DNA of 64,000 bases, taken from positions 1-64,000 of the forward strand of contig DASZTW010000005.1 of the NCBI GenBank assembly GCA_035547835.1, read 5' to 3'. The position numbers were made by a program, and so were the translations under genes. Source of the stretch: Acidimicrobiales bacterium. GTDB lineage: Bacteria > Actinomycetota > Acidimicrobiia > Acidimicrobiales > Iamiaceae. Below the pieces are notes generated by a model, which saw only the letters and a list, made by a program, of their open reading frames with translations, did not search any database and was not told where the DNA came from. This document shows positions 62,709 to 64,000 of this stretch, piece by piece (the stretch's first letter is position 1; every line of letters begins with the position of its first letter).

Positions 62709-64000
62709 TCACACCGGGCCAGAGGACCGGCGACGGCGGGCGGAGGTCGAAGACGGCGGGGTCGCTGCGGCCTCCGGTTCCGGTGGGGTGCGGCGCAGAT
62801 CCGCTCCGCCCATCCGGTGGTATTCCTGCAACGAGCGGACTTGGAGCGGATGCTCCGCCCAGTCGGCCATCCCGGTGGCCGCGGCGAGGCCGGCCGCGGC
62901 AGTGGTGAGGCAGGGGATCCCGGCCACCCCGGCGGCGGATCGGATGTGGTCGCCGTCGGCCCGCGGCCCGCGGCCGCGCGGCGAGTTCACGACCAACTGC
63001 ACCTCACCCGACGAGATGAGCTGCACCGCGTCGGATCCCTCCGGCTCGCCGATCTTGGCGACCCGGGTCGACACCGGAACGCCGTGCGCTTCGAGGTGGT
63101 CGGCCGTGCCCGACGTGGCGGCGATCTTGAAGCCGAGGTCGGCGAACCGGCGTGCCGCCGCCACCCCTTGGGCCTTGTCGCGATCGGCAAGCGACAAGAA
63201 CACGGTGCCCGACTCGGGCAGCCGGTCGCCGGCGCCGATCTGGCTCTTGGCGAACGCCAGGCCGAACGTGGCGTCGATCCCCATGACCTCACCGGTGGAG
63301 CGCATCTCGGGACCGAGCACCCGGTCGACGTCGGGGAAGCGGTTGAACGGCAGCACGGCTTCTTTCACGGCGACGTGCCCGGTGACCGGCGCACGCACCA
63401 TGCCCTCGCCCCGCAGCTCGCCGAGCGTGGCGCCGACCATCACCCGGGTGGCGATCTTCACCAACGGCACACCGGTGGCCTTGGCCACGAACGGCACGGT
63501 GCGGCTGGCCCGCGGGTTCGCCTCGATGACGAACACCTCGGCTGCGGTCTGACCCGGCTCGCCGCCCTCGACGGGCATCTCCTTCACCGCGTACTGGACG
63601 TTGATGAGCCCGACCACCTCGAGCGCGTGGGCGATGCGCCGGGTGTAGTCCTCGATGACCGCCACCGTGTCGGGACTGAGCGAGTACGGCGGCAACGCGC
63701 ACGCCGAGTCGCCCGAGTGGACACCGGCTTCCTCGACGTGTTCCATGACGCCGCCGATGATGATCTCGCCGGTGTGGTCACGGATGGCGTCGACGTCGAC
63801 CTCGGTGGCGTCCTCCAAGAAACGGTCGATCAGCACCGGTCGCTGCGACGACAGGCCCTCGCGGCCCAGCCCGCCGAAGCTGGCGAGCTCCTCCATCGCC
63901 CGGGCCAGCTGCGCGTCGTCGTAGACGATCTCCATGGCCCGACCGCCGAGCACGTAGCTGGGCCGCACGAGCGCCGGGTAGCCGATGCCCGCGACGATGG
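62709..64000 (-). CDS. carB: Carbamoyl-phosphate synthase large subunit, C-terminal part
   Basis: The 3' portion, open to the window edge. The second ATP-grasp domain is represented by YPALVRPSYVLGGRAM and NPRASRTVPFVAKATG; the C-terminal allosteric domain has GFKIAATSGTADHL and VQLVVNSPRGRG. It supplies carbamoyl phosphate to both the pyrimidine genes next to it and the arginine operon (argF). The 5' end lies outside the window. A Pro/Arg-rich tail precedes the stop. Confidence 0.96.
   Translation of the reverse strand, partial: IVAGIGYPALVRPSYVLGGRAMEIVYDDAQLARAMEELASFGGLGREGLSSQRPVLIDRFLEDATEVDVDAIRDHTGEIIIGGVMEHVEEAGVHSGDSACALPPYSLSPDTVAVIEDYTRRIAHALEVVGLINVQYAVKEMPVEGGEPGQTAAEVFVIEANPRASRTVPFVAKATGVPLVKIATRVMVGATLGELRGEGMVRAPVTGHVAVKEAVLPFNRFPDVDRVLGPEMRSTGEVMGIDATFGLAFAKSQIGAGDRLPESGTVFLSLADRDKAQGVAAARRFADLGFKIAATSGTADHLEAHGVPVSTRVAKIGEPEGSDAVQLISSGEVQLVVNSPRGRGPRADGDHIRSAAGVAGIPCLTTAAAGLAAATGMADWAEHPLQVRSLQEYHRMGGADLRRTPPEPEAAATPPSSTSARRRRSSGPV

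Overview
This window is chromosomal DNA of a high-GC actinobacterium. GTG starts, 1- and 4-base gene overlaps (TGATG, TAGTG, ATGA, GTGA) and actinobacterial markers (mIHF, a PriA with no visible ATPase motif, the infC-rpmI-rplT-trmH-kinase-pheST order) support this. I suspect a deep branch such as Acidimicrobiia, but that is inference.

Layout. 152-8348 (-): a complete CRISPR-Cas operon of the type I-G (formerly I-U) kind, csb1-csb2-cas3-csb3-like-cas4-cas1-cas2. It has no csx17, and cas4 and cas1 are unfused and overlapping. No array is visible inside the window. 8644-14567: an SDR dehydrogenase, a SpoU rRNA/tRNA methyltransferase, a secreted zinc metalloprotease with four C-terminal repeats, a thiolase and a Nudix hydrolase. 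14564-23870 (-): one tightly overlapped arginine operon argCJBDFRGH, extended by a 3-methyladenine glycosylase and the Nudix gene, with an ArgR box in the argC promoter. 23998-29825 (+): a GAF histidine kinase/NarL regulator pair, an SDR, a divergent QueA homologue and ilvD. 29929-36697 (-): infC-rpmI-rplT-trmH-histidine kinase-pheS-pheT behind a leader that contains a clear intrinsic attenuator. 37011-39402 (+): a DUF1844-like protein and a secreted CocE-type hydrolase.

39585-47664 (-): def-fmt-rsmB-mog-ribD-ribE-ribBA-ribH-hisG-csp, which joins translation initiation, riboflavin synthesis and the first histidine step. 47690-52074 (+): RsmC-like and SpoU methyltransferases, a PhzF-like isomerase and two alpha/beta hydrolases. 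52386-64000 (-): an APH-type kinase, priA, metK, coaBC, rpoZ, an MFS exporter, an archaeal-type CMP kinase, mihF, pyrF, pyrD and the 3' part of carB, so a pyrimidine cluster next to the core nucleotide/cofactor genes.

The most interesting signals are regulatory. infC has no ordinary in-frame start codon. Its leader carries a 12-bp terminator hairpin. def and a methyltransferase diverge with only 25 bp between start codons and with -10 boxes that share two bases. At least eight genes have a TANNNT box 6-9 bases before the start codon, which suggests leaderless mRNAs. Several perfect palindromes sit at operator positions. No tRNA or rRNA gene, insertion sequence or prophage was recognised.
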